Below are positions 26,241 through 34,637 of a stretch of 64,000 nucleotides of DNA, one piece after another (within the stretch, counting starts at the first letter, position 1; the number at the start of each line of letters is the position of its first letter). Source of the DNA: Ancrocorticia sp052089425 (GTDB lineage Bacteria; Actinomycetota; Actinomycetes; Actinomycetales; Actinomycetaceae); contig NZ_JBQCZW010000002.1 in assembly GCF_052089425.1 (NCBI RefSeq), forward strand, positions 62,001 through 126,000, given 5' to 3'. Under the pieces are notes generated by a model. The model had not been told where the DNA came from. It did no database searches and was given only the letters and a program-made list of their open reading frames with translations. A program made the translations under genes and the position numbers.

Positions 26241-26501
26241 ATGAATCTGGCAAAGTTGTCGAGAAATGGGCAAATCACCGTGCCTGCAGAAGTGCGTCAA
26301 AAGTTACACGTTGCGCCCGGTGACAAGCTACTGTTTGTGGAGAGATCCGACGGAGAAGTTGTCGTATCCAAAGCGACATTATCTGCGTTAGGTGCTGCTC
26401 AGGAGTCTTTCGCTGGCGCAGCTGATGATTTTGGCGTACGTGATCAGGAAGATGTACAGAAGCTGATTGATGAGGTCCGCGGACAGCGTCACGCTTCATG
26501 A
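26241..26501 (+). CDS. AbrB/MazE-type antitoxin
   Basis: An 86-residue SpoVT/AbrB swapped-hairpin protein. Its N-terminus reads A-K-L-S-R-N-G-Q-I-T-V-P-A-E-V-R, the usual DNA-binding half of this family, then G-D-K-L-L-F-V. The C-terminal acidic tail (about residues 50-86) would wrap the toxin. The ATG at 26241 has no strong ribosome site; the longer in-frame start at 26187 is unlikely because it would run through the operator palindromes. The stop overlaps the toxin start as ATGA, so the two are translationally coupled. It should bind the twin palindromes upstream and repress the pair, which is the normal behaviour of the family. Confidence 0.85.
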   Translation: MNLAKLSRNGQITVPAEVRQKLHVAPGDKLLFVERSDGEVVVSKATLSALGAAQESFAGAADDFGVRDQEDVQKLIDEVRGQRHAS

Positions 26502-26899
26502 TGCGCGTATTGGTTGACACTAACGTCATTATTTCGGCGTTGCTTTTTCCTACCTCCGCACCCAGTGAAGTTCTGGATCGGGTACTCAGCACCCATCGAC
26601 TTGTGTTGACCCAATGGATCATTGATGAGCTCTTTGAGGTTGTCTCTCGTAAGCGTTCCGATCTATTGCCTGCGCTCGATTCGTTCTTGACTCGTATCAA
26701 CTATGAGATGGCAGGACCGGTGCCGTACAGCAGGTCCAGCGTGACAATTGCTGATGAAAAGGATCAACCTATCCTTGATGCCGCACTAGACGCGGAGGTA
26801 GATGTAATTGTCACTGGAGACAAGCACTTCTTGGTGCTCGATCTACCACAGATGAGAATTGTAACGCCACGCGGATTCTTGAATCTCGATACGGCGTAA
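26498..26899 (+). CDS. PIN-domain toxin
   Basis: A 133-residue PIN-domain ribonuclease of the type found as 'putative toxin component, PIN family'. Acidic residues of the metal site are visible: D7 in L-V-D-T-N-V, E44 in I-D-E-L-F, D89/D94 in K-D-Q-P-I-L-D, and D108 in V-T-G-D-K-H. Such toxins cleave RNA when freed from the antitoxin. It overlaps the AbrB gene by four bases and is likely co-expressed with it. The full length and intact residues suggest that it is functional. The pair lies exactly between the polymer locus and the conserved dapD block, a place where mobile addiction modules often sit. Confidence 0.85.
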   Translation: MMRVLVDTNVIISALLFPTSAPSEVLDRVLSTHRLVLTQWIIDELFEVVSRKRSDLLPALDSFLTRINYEMAGPVPYSRSSVTIADEKDQPILDAALDAEVDVIVTGDKHFLVLDLPQMRIVTPRGFLNLDTA

Positions 26900-26945
26900 C
26901 CGGTTCTCTTTTTGAGTGAAATTCTGTGGAGGGGCGGCGCAGCTT

Positions 26946-27959
26946 TCAACCCGCAGGGCCGCCCCGCTGGGTTTTCGCGGTGGTGTTGTTGTGCCGGGAA
27001 TCCTTGAGCCGCACGCCCATGGGACCCGGCCGGGGGGGTGCTTCCACAGCGCCGGAGAGGGAGTTGCGGCGGTACATGACGTTGTCCTTGCCGCCGAGCA
27101 GGCGGGCCGGGACCACGTCCGGTTCCTGAATGTAGCCTTCCTTGCCGGGGGATACACCGCCCGAGGGCAGGAGTGTTACCTTGGTGCCGGCCGTGACGTA
27201 CAGGCCCGATTCGACCATGCAATCGTCACCCACGGGGATGCCTAGCCCGGCGTTTGCGCCCAGCAGGGAGCGCTTGCCCACGCGTACGCGCTGGCTGCCG
27301 CCACCTGAGAGGGTGCCCATGGTGGAGGCACCGCCGCCGATATCCGCACCATCATCCACCACAACACCCTGAGAGACGCGGCCTTCGATCATGGCGCGGC
27401 CGAGTGACCCGGCGTTGTAATTGACGAATCCCGCATGCATCACCGTGGTGCCTTCGGACAGGTAGGCACCAAGGCGCACATTGTTGCCGTCCGCAATGCG
27501 AACGCCGGAAGGAATCACGTAATCGACCATGCGTGGGAACTTATCCACGGACAGAATGCGGACCGGGTTGTTGGTGAGGGAGCGAACGCGCATGCGAGTC
27601 TCCTCGAAATCTTCGAGGAAGCACGGGCCCTTGCTGGTCCATGCCACGTTCTCCAGTACGGAGAAGATGCCATCCAAATTGATCTCATTAGGCTTGACGA
27701 ACCGCCATGAGAGCAGGTGCAGCCGCAGGTAGGCCGAGGCCGCGCTATCGGGTTCATCGTCAAGGTTGATCACCGTTTGGACGATTCGAAGGTGTACGCG
27801 GCGCAGATCATCATCGCGTTCCAGAGATTTCAGCACGGGATCGGGCTGAGCGCCATCATCAGGCAGTCCAAGGCGAGGGTGTGGGTACCACACGTCAAGG
27901 ATCTTTCCGTCAGGGCGCGAAGTTGCGAGGCCGAAGCCCCACGCAGTGTTATCCGACAT
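26946..27959 (-). CDS. dapD: 2,3,4,5-tetrahydropyridine-2,6-dicarboxylate N-succinyltransferase
   Basis: A 337-residue actinobacterial-type DapD. It succinylates tetrahydrodipicolinate in the succinylase branch of lysine and diaminopimelate synthesis, supplying peptidoglycan. After an N-terminal alpha/beta domain, a left-handed beta-helix runs through residues about 170-300, with G-V-R-I-A-D-G-N-N-V-R-L-G-A-Y, E-G-T-T-V-M-H-A-G-F-V-N-Y-N-A-G and G-A-N-A-G-L-G-I-P-V-G-D. The start is taken as ATG 27959 (MSDNTAWGFG), which matches the family better than the longer open frame to 28043. A TAAGCT box seven bases upstream suggests a leaderless message, although AGGTG just before the ATG could act as a weak ribosome site. 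Confidence 0.92.
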   Translation of the reverse strand: MSDNTAWGFGLATSRPDGKILDVWYPHPRLGLPDDGAQPDPVLKSLERDDDLRRVHLRIVQTVINLDDEPDSAASAYLRLHLLSWRFVKPNEINLDGIFSVLENVAWTSKGPCFLEDFEETRMRVRSLTNNPVRILSVDKFPRMVDYVIPSGVRIADGNNVRLGAYLSEGTTVMHAGFVNYNAGSLGRAMIEGRVSQGVVVDDGADIGGGASTMGTLSGGGSQRVRVGKRSLLGANAGLGIPVGDDCMVESGLYVTAGTKVTLLPSGGVSPGKEGYIQEPDVVPARLLGGKDNVMYRRNSLSGAVEAPPRPGPMGVRLKDSRHNNTTAKTQRGGPAG

Positions 27960-27966
27960 GGCACCT

Positions 27967-27972
27967 AGCTTA
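27967..27972 (-). promoter_or_regulatory. -10 box of the dapD promoter (leaderless type)
   Basis: TAAGCT on the minus strand lies seven bases before the dapD ATG, the spacing expected for a leaderless transcript. No clear -35 is seen. Confidence 0.45.
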
Positions 27973-28054
27973 CCCACAGCCGTATTTCTTGCAGATGACG
28001 CACCCATTGCGTGAGAGAACACTCTCTCCGCATCAAGGTTCAATTGGTCAGGAT

Positions 28055-29275
28055 TCAGTCAGCTTCTAGGACTAAAGCCCTGACCTGCGGCCATGATTTA
28101 GCAAAGGAGGGGTGTAGGTTTTCCGGCAGATCGTCCACGCCAATCCACCGAAGCTCGATGGATTCTGCATCGGGCGTGGGTACAACGCCGTCCGCGCACC
28201 GGGCCACATACGTGGTGTACGCCCAATCCCCATGGTCCACGGTGTGCTTGGCTACCACTTCAACATCGGTGATTCCCGTTTCTTCGGAGAACTCGCGCCT
28301 ACCCCCGGCAAGCGGGTCCTCGTACCATTCGATGGCACCGCCGGGGATTGACCACGTTCCGCCCCCATGCGACCACTGCGAGCGCAGCTGCATGAGCACC
28401 TCGCGCCGGCCCTCGTGATCGCGGAAGGCGCACACCCCGGCAGCTCCTGCCAGCCCCCAGTGCCTGCGCCCACACGAGCACAGGATGAAGCCGTCAGCGC
28501 CGTGGCGCGGAGTGAAGGGCCGGGTGCGGGAGAGATACTCGCGCCCCAGTTCGCTCTCCGGCCCGCCCGCAGGCGCAGCCTCGGTCCACAGTTGAGTGAT
28601 GGACAGCCCGCGGCACGCCAGCATCTCCCGCAGGCGCGGCAGGCTCAGGCCCACCACCCCGTGGTAATCGCCCTCCACCTCAGTGATGAACGGCCCGCCC
28701 AGCCCGTCCACGGTGAAGGACCCGGCCACCCACAGCGGTTCGGTGGAGGCGATGTAAGCATCGATCTCTGCTTCGCTCATCGGAGCCACATGCACCGTGG
28801 CGTGGGACAGTGCGCTCACGCCTTCGCCAGAGGTTCCCTGTAGGAGGCAGTGCCCAGTATGGAGAACACCGGAATGCCCGGCCATGGCCGTCAGCCTCTC
28901 TTTAGCCACCTCGGGTGTGTGGGGTTTGCCGAACACCTGCCCGTCAAACTCGAACATCGAATCGCAGCCCAAGATCAGGTCCGGGCGTCCCGAGTTCAAC
29001 GTGGTTGTGGCGGGGGACGGTGTGGGGGAGGCCGCCGTCGTCGTCAAAAAATCCGCACCCGGCTCCGCCTCCATCGAACGCAACTCGCCCAGTACGGCGC
29101 GTGCCTTCGCCGTAGCAAGAGCCAACACCTGCTGGCTGGGCCCTCCACGAACCTCGGCCAAGACGGCCGGCTCATCCACATGCGATACGCGAACGGACGG
29201 TTCGATCCCAGCGGCTTCAAGCGTGGCGAGGCGTGCCGGCGATTTGCTGGCGAGCATGAGGGAGAGGTGTTTCAA
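28055..29275 (-). CDS. Maf-like nucleotide pyrophosphatase fused to a Nudix hydrolase
   Basis: A 406-residue fusion. The N-terminal Maf domain (about 1-230) begins L-M-L-A-S-K-S-P-A-R-L and contains L-G-C-D-S-M and F-G-K-P-H-T-P, motifs of the septum-formation/nucleotide-housecleaning enzymes that hydrolyse non-canonical NTPs. The C-terminal Nudix domain contains a complete box: G-G-A-I-E-W-Y-E, seven residues, then R-E-F-S-E-E-T-G-I. A short four-cysteine-like stretch (I-L-C-S-C-G-R-R-H) sits between them. TTG 29275 is preferred as start: it gives M-K-H-L-S-L-M-L-A-S, overlaps the upstream stop as TTGA, and has GAGG upstream. ATG 29257 would clip the first beta-strand. Fusion of these two cleaning activities is known in actinobacteria. 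Confidence 0.87.
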   Translation of the reverse strand: MKHLSLMLASKSPARLATLEAAGIEPSVRVSHVDEPAVLAEVRGGPSQQVLALATAKARAVLGELRSMEAEPGADFLTTTAASPTPSPATTTLNSGRPDLILGCDSMFEFDGQVFGKPHTPEVAKERLTAMAGHSGVLHTGHCLLQGTSGEGVSALSHATVHVAPMSEAEIDAYIASTEPLWVAGSFTVDGLGGPFITEVEGDYHGVVGLSLPRLREMLACRGLSITQLWTEAAPAGGPESELGREYLSRTRPFTPRHGADGFILCSCGRRHWGLAGAAGVCAFRDHEGRREVLMQLRSQWSHGGGTWSIPGGAIEWYEDPLAGGRREFSEETGITDVEVVAKHTVDHGDWAYTTYVARCADGVVPTPDAESIELRWIGVDDLPENLHPSFAKSWPQVRALVLEAD

Positions 29276-30939
29276 CGCAGCGCCTCGCCCAACACGTCCA
29301 AGCCCAGCCCGCCCAGGCTCAGCGCCTTCATATGCCACGCCTTGAGATCGAATTCTTCCCCGGCGGATTCGGCGCTGGCGCGGGCCTCTTCGCGCAACTC
29401 GTTCCAGATGCGCTGGCCGATCTTGTAGGACGGGGCCTGCCCGGGCCAGCCCAGATACCGGTCAAGTTCGAAGGAAAGGAAAGATTCTTCCATCGCCACG
29501 TTTTCGCGCAGGAACGCCCACGCGGAATCGTGATCCCACGGGCCATCGCCGTATTCGCCAGCATCCTTGCCCAGATGGACGCCCAGATCCACGACCACGC
29601 GGGCGGCGCGCAGGCGCATCGAATCGAGCACGCCCATGCGATCGCCCGGATCCTCGTGGAAGCCCAATTCGGCCATGAGCTGTTCGGCGTACAGCGCCCA
29701 GCCCTCGCCGTGCCCGGAGGTCCAGCAGCAGTGGCGGCGCCACAGGTTGAGTTCATCGCGCAGGTAGGTGGCTAAGCCCAGCTGGAGGTGATGGCCGGGA
29801 ACGCCCTCGTGGAACACGGTGGTCTTCTCCTGCCACGTCACGAAATCGGTGACGCCCGTGGGGACGGACCACCACATGCGGCCAGGGCGGGAGAAATCAT
29901 CCGTGGGGTTCGTGTAGTAGATGCCGCCCGTGCCATCTTCGAGCACCATGCATTCCATGACCTTCATGGCGTCCGGAACATCGAAGTAGGTGCCGGAGAT
30001 TGCCTCCATCGCTCCGTCTGCGGTGCGCTGCATCCACGCCCGGAGCTCATCTGTGGAGTGGAGCTGGCGGGCCGGATCGTTGTTCAGGCGGTTCATTGCT
30101 TCGGCCACGCTCACGGCGGGGCCGTACAGCTGTTCGGCGATCTGTTCCTGCTCCGCAATGATGGCGGCCAGTTCGGCCTTGCCCCATTCGTAGGTTTCGT
30201 CCAGATCCACGGTGGCGCCGAGGAAATCGCGCGAGAAGCGGGCGTAGCGCTCGCGGCCTACGCCGTCCGTTTCCGTGGCACTCGGGGCGATCCTCTCCCG
30301 GAGGAACGTGGCTAATTCGCCGAAGCCCGTGCGCGCAACGGCGGCGGCTGCTTCAAGTTCCTCCGCCATTTCTGGGTAGGATTCGCCGCCGGTGGTGGCG
30401 AGCTTCGAAAAGTTGGAGGTATCTGCATCCGCCTGATCATCACACTGCTCGGCGCAACGCGCCACTTGGCGGGCCGGGAAGGCGGGGCCGTTGGCGAGGC
30501 GGGCGAAGAGTGATTCCTTGTAGCCGGCGAGGGCCTGCTCCACGGCACGCAGGCGGCGGGCGATGGTGTTCCAATCCTCGGCAGTATCGGTGGGCATGAG
30601 ATCGAAGATGTCACGGATCTCGGTGAGCGGGCAGTGAATCACGTTGAGGCGGCCGGTGAGTTCGCCGGCGTTGGCGAGGTCCAGTTCGGCTGTGAGGCGT
30701 TCGCGCAGGGCCGCCGCGCTCACTTCGTCGCGGGCGTTTTCGGGGGCGGGGGAGAAGCGAGAAAGCTTGGCCAGCGTGTCTTCCATCAGGGCCTTGTAGG
30801 CGGCTACGCCAGCCGGCGAATAGTCCTGGAACGTGCCCTGATCCGCACCCTCCAGTCCCACTGACGTTGCGAGATCGGGGAACATGTTCAACAGTGCGTG
30901 GAAGTATGAGTTGGAGAGCTCATCGATTTCAGTGGTCAT
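29272..30939 (-). CDS. DUF885 family protein (putative metal-dependent peptidase)
   Basis: A 555-residue protein of the DUF885 family. The hallmark is H-E-G-V-P-G-H-H-L-Q near residue 375, a histidine-rich motif thought to bind metal in a gluzincin-like fold, followed downstream by S-G-H-G-E-G-W-A-L-Y. No signal peptide is present, so it should be cytoplasmic. Its substrate is unknown; some relatives cleave peptides. The gene is the first of a two-gene unit with maf-nudix, overlapping it by four bases. The ATG at 30939 is preceded by a TAAGCT box at leaderless distance. Confidence 0.85.
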   Translation of the reverse strand: MTTEIDELSNSYFHALLNMFPDLATSVGLEGADQGTFQDYSPAGVAAYKALMEDTLAKLSRFSPAPENARDEVSAAALRERLTAELDLANAGELTGRLNVIHCPLTEIRDIFDLMPTDTAEDWNTIARRLRAVEQALAGYKESLFARLANGPAFPARQVARCAEQCDDQADADTSNFSKLATTGGESYPEMAEELEAAAAVARTGFGELATFLRERIAPSATETDGVGRERYARFSRDFLGATVDLDETYEWGKAELAAIIAEQEQIAEQLYGPAVSVAEAMNRLNNDPARQLHSTDELRAWMQRTADGAMEAISGTYFDVPDAMKVMECMVLEDGTGGIYYTNPTDDFSRPGRMWWSVPTGVTDFVTWQEKTTVFHEGVPGHHLQLGLATYLRDELNLWRRHCCWTSGHGEGWALYAEQLMAELGFHEDPGDRMGVLDSMRLRAARVVVDLGVHLGKDAGEYGDGPWDHDSAWAFLRENVAMEESFLSFELDRYLGWPGQAPSYKIGQRIWNELREEARASAESAGEEFDLKAWHMKALSLGGLGLDVLGEALR

Positions 30940-30945
30940 TGGTCT

Positions 30946-30951
30946 AGCTTA
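30946..30951 (-). promoter_or_regulatory. -10 box, leaderless promoter of the DUF885 gene
   Basis: TAAGCT on the minus strand is separated by exactly six bases (AGACCA) from the DUF885 ATG. Transcription would start at or next to the start codon. Confidence 0.55.
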
Positions 30952-31164
30952 CATTTGGGGGCCGGGCGTGGGGTTGTGAGAGACGTTGCAGGGGCGGCGT
31001 GAGTGTTGGTCCTATTCCCAGAGTGTCGATTTTTGCCGGGATTCGTTGGGCGGGTGGCGGGTGGCGGTGTAGCATCTTGAGCTTGGTAGATGACGGGACG
31101 TGTGTGACGGAGTACACTGGCGTGTGATCCACTACACAGTTCAGTTTTCTCTGGAGGATGAGGC

Positions 31165-32211
31165 GTGCCAATAACCACGGGCGATACCGCCGCAAGCGGT
31201 GAAAATGTCCCTTCAACGGTTGAGCGGTACGTCAATCGACTCCTTGGCGGCCCAGAACGCTACACCCTCACGGAAGCCGCCGATTTGGCTGGAATGGGGA
31301 AGGATTACGCCCGGAGATTCTGGCTATCGATGGGTTTTCCCACGATTGCCGACGAGGAGAACGATAGGGTTTTTACCGACGACGACGTCGCGGCCATGAC
31401 CAGGCACCAGCACATCTTGGACGATAGCCTGCTTGCTCCTGACTCCCTCAACTCCCTGATTCGGGCCGAATCACACATGTCCGATCGCCTTGTTCTGTGG
31501 CAGCACGAATCGCTCGTGGAGCATGCCGAACGAGTGTTGGGGTTGGACTCCATCACCGCCCGGTACTGGGTGCTGGATCATTTCGAGGATTTCCATTCCT
31601 TCATGCAGGATCAGATGCAGTATTCGTGGCAGCGGCATCTGGCATCGCTTCTGCGGCGCTCGGAGACCGAAGTGACGGAGATGGATCGGCGGCGCGATTC
31701 CGGAGAGCAACTTCAGCGGGCCGTGGGCTTCGTTGACATGGTGGCCTTCACCAACCGATCAAATGAGATCGGGAGCGCCGAACTTGTGGACCTGATCGAA
31801 GTGTTCGAGCACACCTGCCGTGACGTCATCTCCGCCAACGGTGCGCGCGTGGTGAAAACCATCGGGGACGCCTTCCTGTTCATCGCTGACGATCTGGTGA
31901 CCGGTGCGGATACCGCTACCGAGATTGTGGAGCGGCTACGCGGCCAGCCCGGCATGCTTCCCGTGCGTGCTTCCATGGTGTGGGGTGGCGTTGTGTCCAG
32001 ATTTGGTGATGTTTTTGGGCCGACAGTCAATCTTGCCTCGCGGCTGGTTGATATTTCTGCAAGCGGTTCCGTGGTGACCGATAAGCGGACGGCGCAGATT
32101 TTGCGGCAACTCAAGTTGGGGCGCTACACGCTGGTTCCCGCCGGTTCGCCTGATCTCAAGGGACTTGGGAAGATTGAGGCCGTTGAGCTGCGTCGGATGG
32201 CTACCCGGTAG
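31165..32211 (+). CDS. Class III adenylate cyclase with N-terminal MerR-like helix-turn-helix domain
   Basis: A 348-residue protein. Residues about 25-80 (L-T-E-A-A-D-L-A-G-M-G, then F-T-D-D-D-V) resemble a MerR-type winged helix. The C-terminal half (about 185-345) is a class III nucleotidyl cyclase: V-D-M-V-A-F-T carries the first metal aspartate, K-T-I-G-D-A-F-L-F the base-selecting lysine and second metal aspartate, and V-F-G-P-T-V-N-L-A-S-R-L the transition-state asparagine and arginine. All are present, so cAMP synthesis is likely. No membrane segment is seen. GTG 31165 is preceded by GGAGG at 31153-31157. Its neighbour downstream is a two-component system. The MerR-like part may bind a ligand or a protein rather than DNA. 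Confidence 0.85.
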   Translation: MPITTGDTAASGENVPSTVERYVNRLLGGPERYTLTEAADLAGMGKDYARRFWLSMGFPTIADEENDRVFTDDDVAAMTRHQHILDDSLLAPDSLNSLIRAESHMSDRLVLWQHESLVEHAERVLGLDSITARYWVLDHFEDFHSFMQDQMQYSWQRHLASLLRRSETEVTEMDRRRDSGEQLQRAVGFVDMVAFTNRSNEIGSAELVDLIEVFEHTCRDVISANGARVVKTIGDAFLFIADDLVTGADTATEIVERLRGQPGMLPVRASMVWGGVVSRFGDVFGPTVNLASRLVDISASGSVVTDKRTAQILRQLKLGRYTLVPAGSPDLKGLGKIEAVELRRMATR

Positions 32212-32275
32212 GTGGTCTAGTGAGCAAAATGTTGAGACTTGGGTAAATGTCTCGACGAATGCTTGACTATTGGCC

Positions 32276-32281
32276 TACGAT
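32276..32281 (+). promoter_or_regulatory. -10 box, leaderless promoter of the response-regulator gene
   Basis: TACGAT is followed by six bases and the GTG start at 32288, and no ribosome site exists. TCGACG at 32252-32257 could be a -35 with 18-base spacing. A GAGAC...GTCTC inverted repeat (32234-32253) overlaps this region and may be an operator. Confidence 0.5.
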
Positions 32282-32287
32282 TCAAGT

Positions 32288-32965
32288 GTGACCAATCTAC
32301 TGCTTGTTGAAGACGATACAGCTATCTCCGGACCCCTCGTACGTGCCCTATCGCGCGAGGGCTACACCGTCACGTTGGCTGAACTTGGCCGCGATGCCCT
32401 CACCACGATGGAGCGCGGGACTGACTTTGTGATCCTTGATCTTGGGCTGCCCGATATGGATGGGCTGGACGTTGCGCGTCAAGCGCGTTCGCGTGGCCTC
32501 ACGTTCCCGATTCTGATCCTGACGGCGCGCACCGAAGAAGTAGATATGGTTGTTGGCTTAGATGCCGGTGCTGACGATTACGTGACCAAGCCGTTCCGCT
32601 TGGCAGAACTCATGGCCCGTGTGCGTGCACTCCTGCGCCGTGCGGAACCTACCGAGGCCGCTGATCTCATCACCGAACAGAACATCACTGTGGATCGCGC
32701 GGCTCACCGCGCGTTCATCGATAACACGGAGCTTCAGCTGACGGGTAAAGAATTCGATCTTCTCACCATCCTCATTTCTCACGCGGGTAACGTTGTTTCG
32801 CGCGACGAACTGATGCAGGAAGTGTGGTCGATGAACAATGACGATTCCACCAAGAAGCTGGACATGCATATCTCGTGGCTCCGCCGGAAGCTGGGCGAAG
32901 ATGTGTCTCACCCGCGTTACATCTCCACTGTTCGCGGCATGGGATTCCGGTTCGAAAAGGGGTAA
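32288..32965 (+). CDS. OmpR/PhoB-type response regulator
   Basis: A 225-residue DNA-binding response regulator. The receiver domain has the acidic pocket E8-D9-D10, the phospho-acceptor D51 in V-I-L-D-L-G-L-P-D-M-D-G, the T/A switch (L-T-A-R-T) and K-P-F. The winged-helix output domain contains L-T-G-K-E-F-D-L-L and V-R-G-M-G-F-R-F at its end. The start is GTG 32288, giving V-T-N-L-L-L-V-E-D-D; the longer TTG start at 32270 would run through the promoter. It is six bases upstream of the sensor kinase gene and surely forms a pair with it. The signal sensed is unknown. Confidence 0.9.
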   Translation: MTNLLLVEDDTAISGPLVRALSREGYTVTLAELGRDALTTMERGTDFVILDLGLPDMDGLDVARQARSRGLTFPILILTARTEEVDMVVGLDAGADDYVTKPFRLAELMARVRALLRRAEPTEAADLITEQNITVDRAAHRAFIDNTELQLTGKEFDLLTILISHAGNVVSRDELMQEVWSMNNDDSTKKLDMHISWLRRKLGEDVSHPRYISTVRGMGFRFEKG

Positions 32966-32971
32966 TGCCTA

Positions 32972-34285
32972 GTGCGCAGGCGCGCCATTAGGATGACAAC
33001 CATTGCCGTCCTTGTTGCCGTTCTTCTTCTGGGAATCCCGGGAGTGACTCTCGGTGTCACGCTCATCTGGCGCAACGCTATCGGGTCTGTCGAATCCCGC
33101 GCCTCTGAGATCTCCACCTTTGTGGAGCAGCGTTTTGAAGAGGGAAACATGGTTTCCCAAGTGTACTTAGAGCGCTATGGCGATGAGGACGGGCTGTTTC
33201 CCGCCCGCATCGTGCTTGAGAGCGAGGCAGGTGAACTGGCGGCGGGACAGCGGCCTGGCGGGAGCAGGACCATCAGCCACACCGTGGAATCACCCAATGC
33301 GACGGTTCGCGTGGAGGTTTCCCGCGATGACGTGGTGCTGATGATGACCCTGGCCGGAGGCGTGGGGGTGGCTGTCATCCTTGTGGCCTTTGGCGCCGGC
33401 GTGATGGTGGCGCTCAACCAGTCGCGAAAGCTCTCCGCGCCTCTCATCTACCTAGCTGCGGCGGCCGAACAGGTGGGCTCCGGCCAAACCCGGCCGCAGA
33501 TGGAGAAAACAGGGATCGAGGAAATCGATCTTGTGTACGAGGAGCTTGTGCGCACTGCCGATCGTATGGCCGGGCGCATATCGGCCGAACGCCAATTCTC
33601 CGCAGACGCATCCCACCAGCTGCGTACCCCGCTGGCGGCCCTTTCCATGCGGATCGAAGAGATCCAGTTTCTCACCGATGATCCCGAGGTGAGCGAGGAA
33701 GCCGGACGCTGCCTAGAACAGGTGGAGCGCTTGGCGGGCGTGGTGGAGGATCTGCTGACCGTGTCACGATCCGATAGCGCCGGAAACACTGAGGCGGTGC
33801 CGCTTGGGCCTCTGTTTGAGCAGCAGCGTGAGGAGTGGGAGCGCAGCTTCCAAAGTGCCGGGCGTCTACTCTCCTTCGAGGATGAATCCGAGGTTGCTGT
33901 CCTCACGCATCCTGGGTCTCTGGCGCAGATTGTTGCCACGTTGATCGAGAACTCCTTGCGCTACGGGGAGGGAGCCACCAGTGTTCGCGCCTCTAAGTCC
34001 GGGCGCGGTGTGGTGATCCACGTGGCCGATGAAGGACAGGGAGTTGCTCCCGAGAACGTTGATTCGATCTTCACCAAGGGATTCTCCACCGGAGGCTCAA
34101 CGGGAATCGGGCTGCCGCTGGCGAAGAATCTGGCCGAGGCCGATGGCGGGCGGCTCGAACTCACTCAGGCAAGTCCGCCCATCTTCACTCTTGCGCTCAA
34201 CGCCGTGCCACAGGCACTCAATCCCAGCCGGATCTTGCCTGCGGGCTCGATCATCAGCGTGGGTGCGCGGCGCAAGCGGCGCTAG
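32972..34285 (+). CDS. Sensor histidine kinase
   Basis: A 437-residue membrane histidine kinase. Two transmembrane segments (about 9-30 and 126-148) bracket a small extracytoplasmic domain of about 95 residues. A HAMP-like linker follows. The dimerisation helix carries H215 in A-S-H-Q-L-R-T-P, and the ATPase domain shows I-E-N-S-L-R-Y (N box), D-E-G-Q-G-V (G1) and G-S-T-G-I-G-L-P-L (G2). It should phosphorylate the regulator encoded directly upstream. GTG 32972 is used; the GGGG run at the end of the regulator gene can serve as ribosome site. No terminator is evident after the stop. Confidence 0.9.
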   Translation: MRRRAIRMTTIAVLVAVLLLGIPGVTLGVTLIWRNAIGSVESRASEISTFVEQRFEEGNMVSQVYLERYGDEDGLFPARIVLESEAGELAAGQRPGGSRTISHTVESPNATVRVEVSRDDVVLMMTLAGGVGVAVILVAFGAGVMVALNQSRKLSAPLIYLAAAAEQVGSGQTRPQMEKTGIEEIDLVYEELVRTADRMAGRISAERQFSADASHQLRTPLAALSMRIEEIQFLTDDPEVSEEAGRCLEQVERLAGVVEDLLTVSRSDSAGNTEAVPLGPLFEQQREEWERSFQSAGRLLSFEDESEVAVLTHPGSLAQIVATLIENSLRYGEGATSVRASKSGRGVVIHVADEGQGVAPENVDSIFTKGFSTGGSTGIGLPLAKNLAEADGGRLELTQASPPIFTLALNAVPQALNPSRILPAGSIISVGARRKRR

Positions 34286-34413
34286 AGGGCACGCATCGGC
34301 GGGGTTCCAGTCACGTGCGATGACACAGGGCCGTGAGGCGGATCGTTTTAGCCGCTCCAGCTCGTAATACGGGAGTAGGTCCGGATATTTCCGAGCTGCT
34401 GCTGTATGCCGAT

Positions 34414-34620
34414 CTAAAACTGCGAATCAAGCGCTACTGGGCATTGTTGTTCCTCGTACCAGCGTACGGCCGCATCGAACTCGGCGGCGGCTTCGGGATG
34501 CTCTCGCTGGGGCACAGTCGTGTGGTGAGGGAGGCACGCAACTGAGCGTAGTGCTCGTCGGCTTCCACCAGCTCGACGGATCCAGCACGCACCTCGGCAG
34601 TCGTAGGCCGGGTGCTTGCC
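34414..34620 (-). pseudogene. Remnant of an antitoxin/ParE-type toxin pair
   Basis: This lies in the 352-base gap after the kinase gene. In one minus-strand frame residues read E-H-P-E-A-A-A-E-F-D-A-A-V-R-W-Y-E-E-Q, the typical N-terminus of ParE/RelE toxins (34414-34503, ending in a stop after only about 30 codons). In another frame just upstream, T-T-A-E-V-R-A-G-S-V-E-L-V-E-A-D-E-H-Y resembles the C-terminus or middle of a partner antitoxin. No start codon or full domain remains, so both are decayed. The rest of the toxin is absent. The next gene's leaderless promoter lies at 34626. Confidence 0.5.
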
Positions 34621-34625
34621 GGCGC

Positions 34626-34631
34626 TACTAT
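34626..34631 (+). promoter_or_regulatory. -10 box, leaderless promoter of the SDR gene
   Basis: TACTAT is six bases before the ATG at 34638, with no ribosome site between. This matches the leaderless layout of several neighbours. Confidence 0.55.
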
Positions 34632-34637
34632 TGACTT

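Noticed and set aside
26931..26965. Terminator hairpin between the PIN and dapD genes
   Set aside because: GGGGCGGC and GCCGCCCC can pair, but the loop is 19 bases, it overlaps the dapD coding end, and no T-run follows on either strand.
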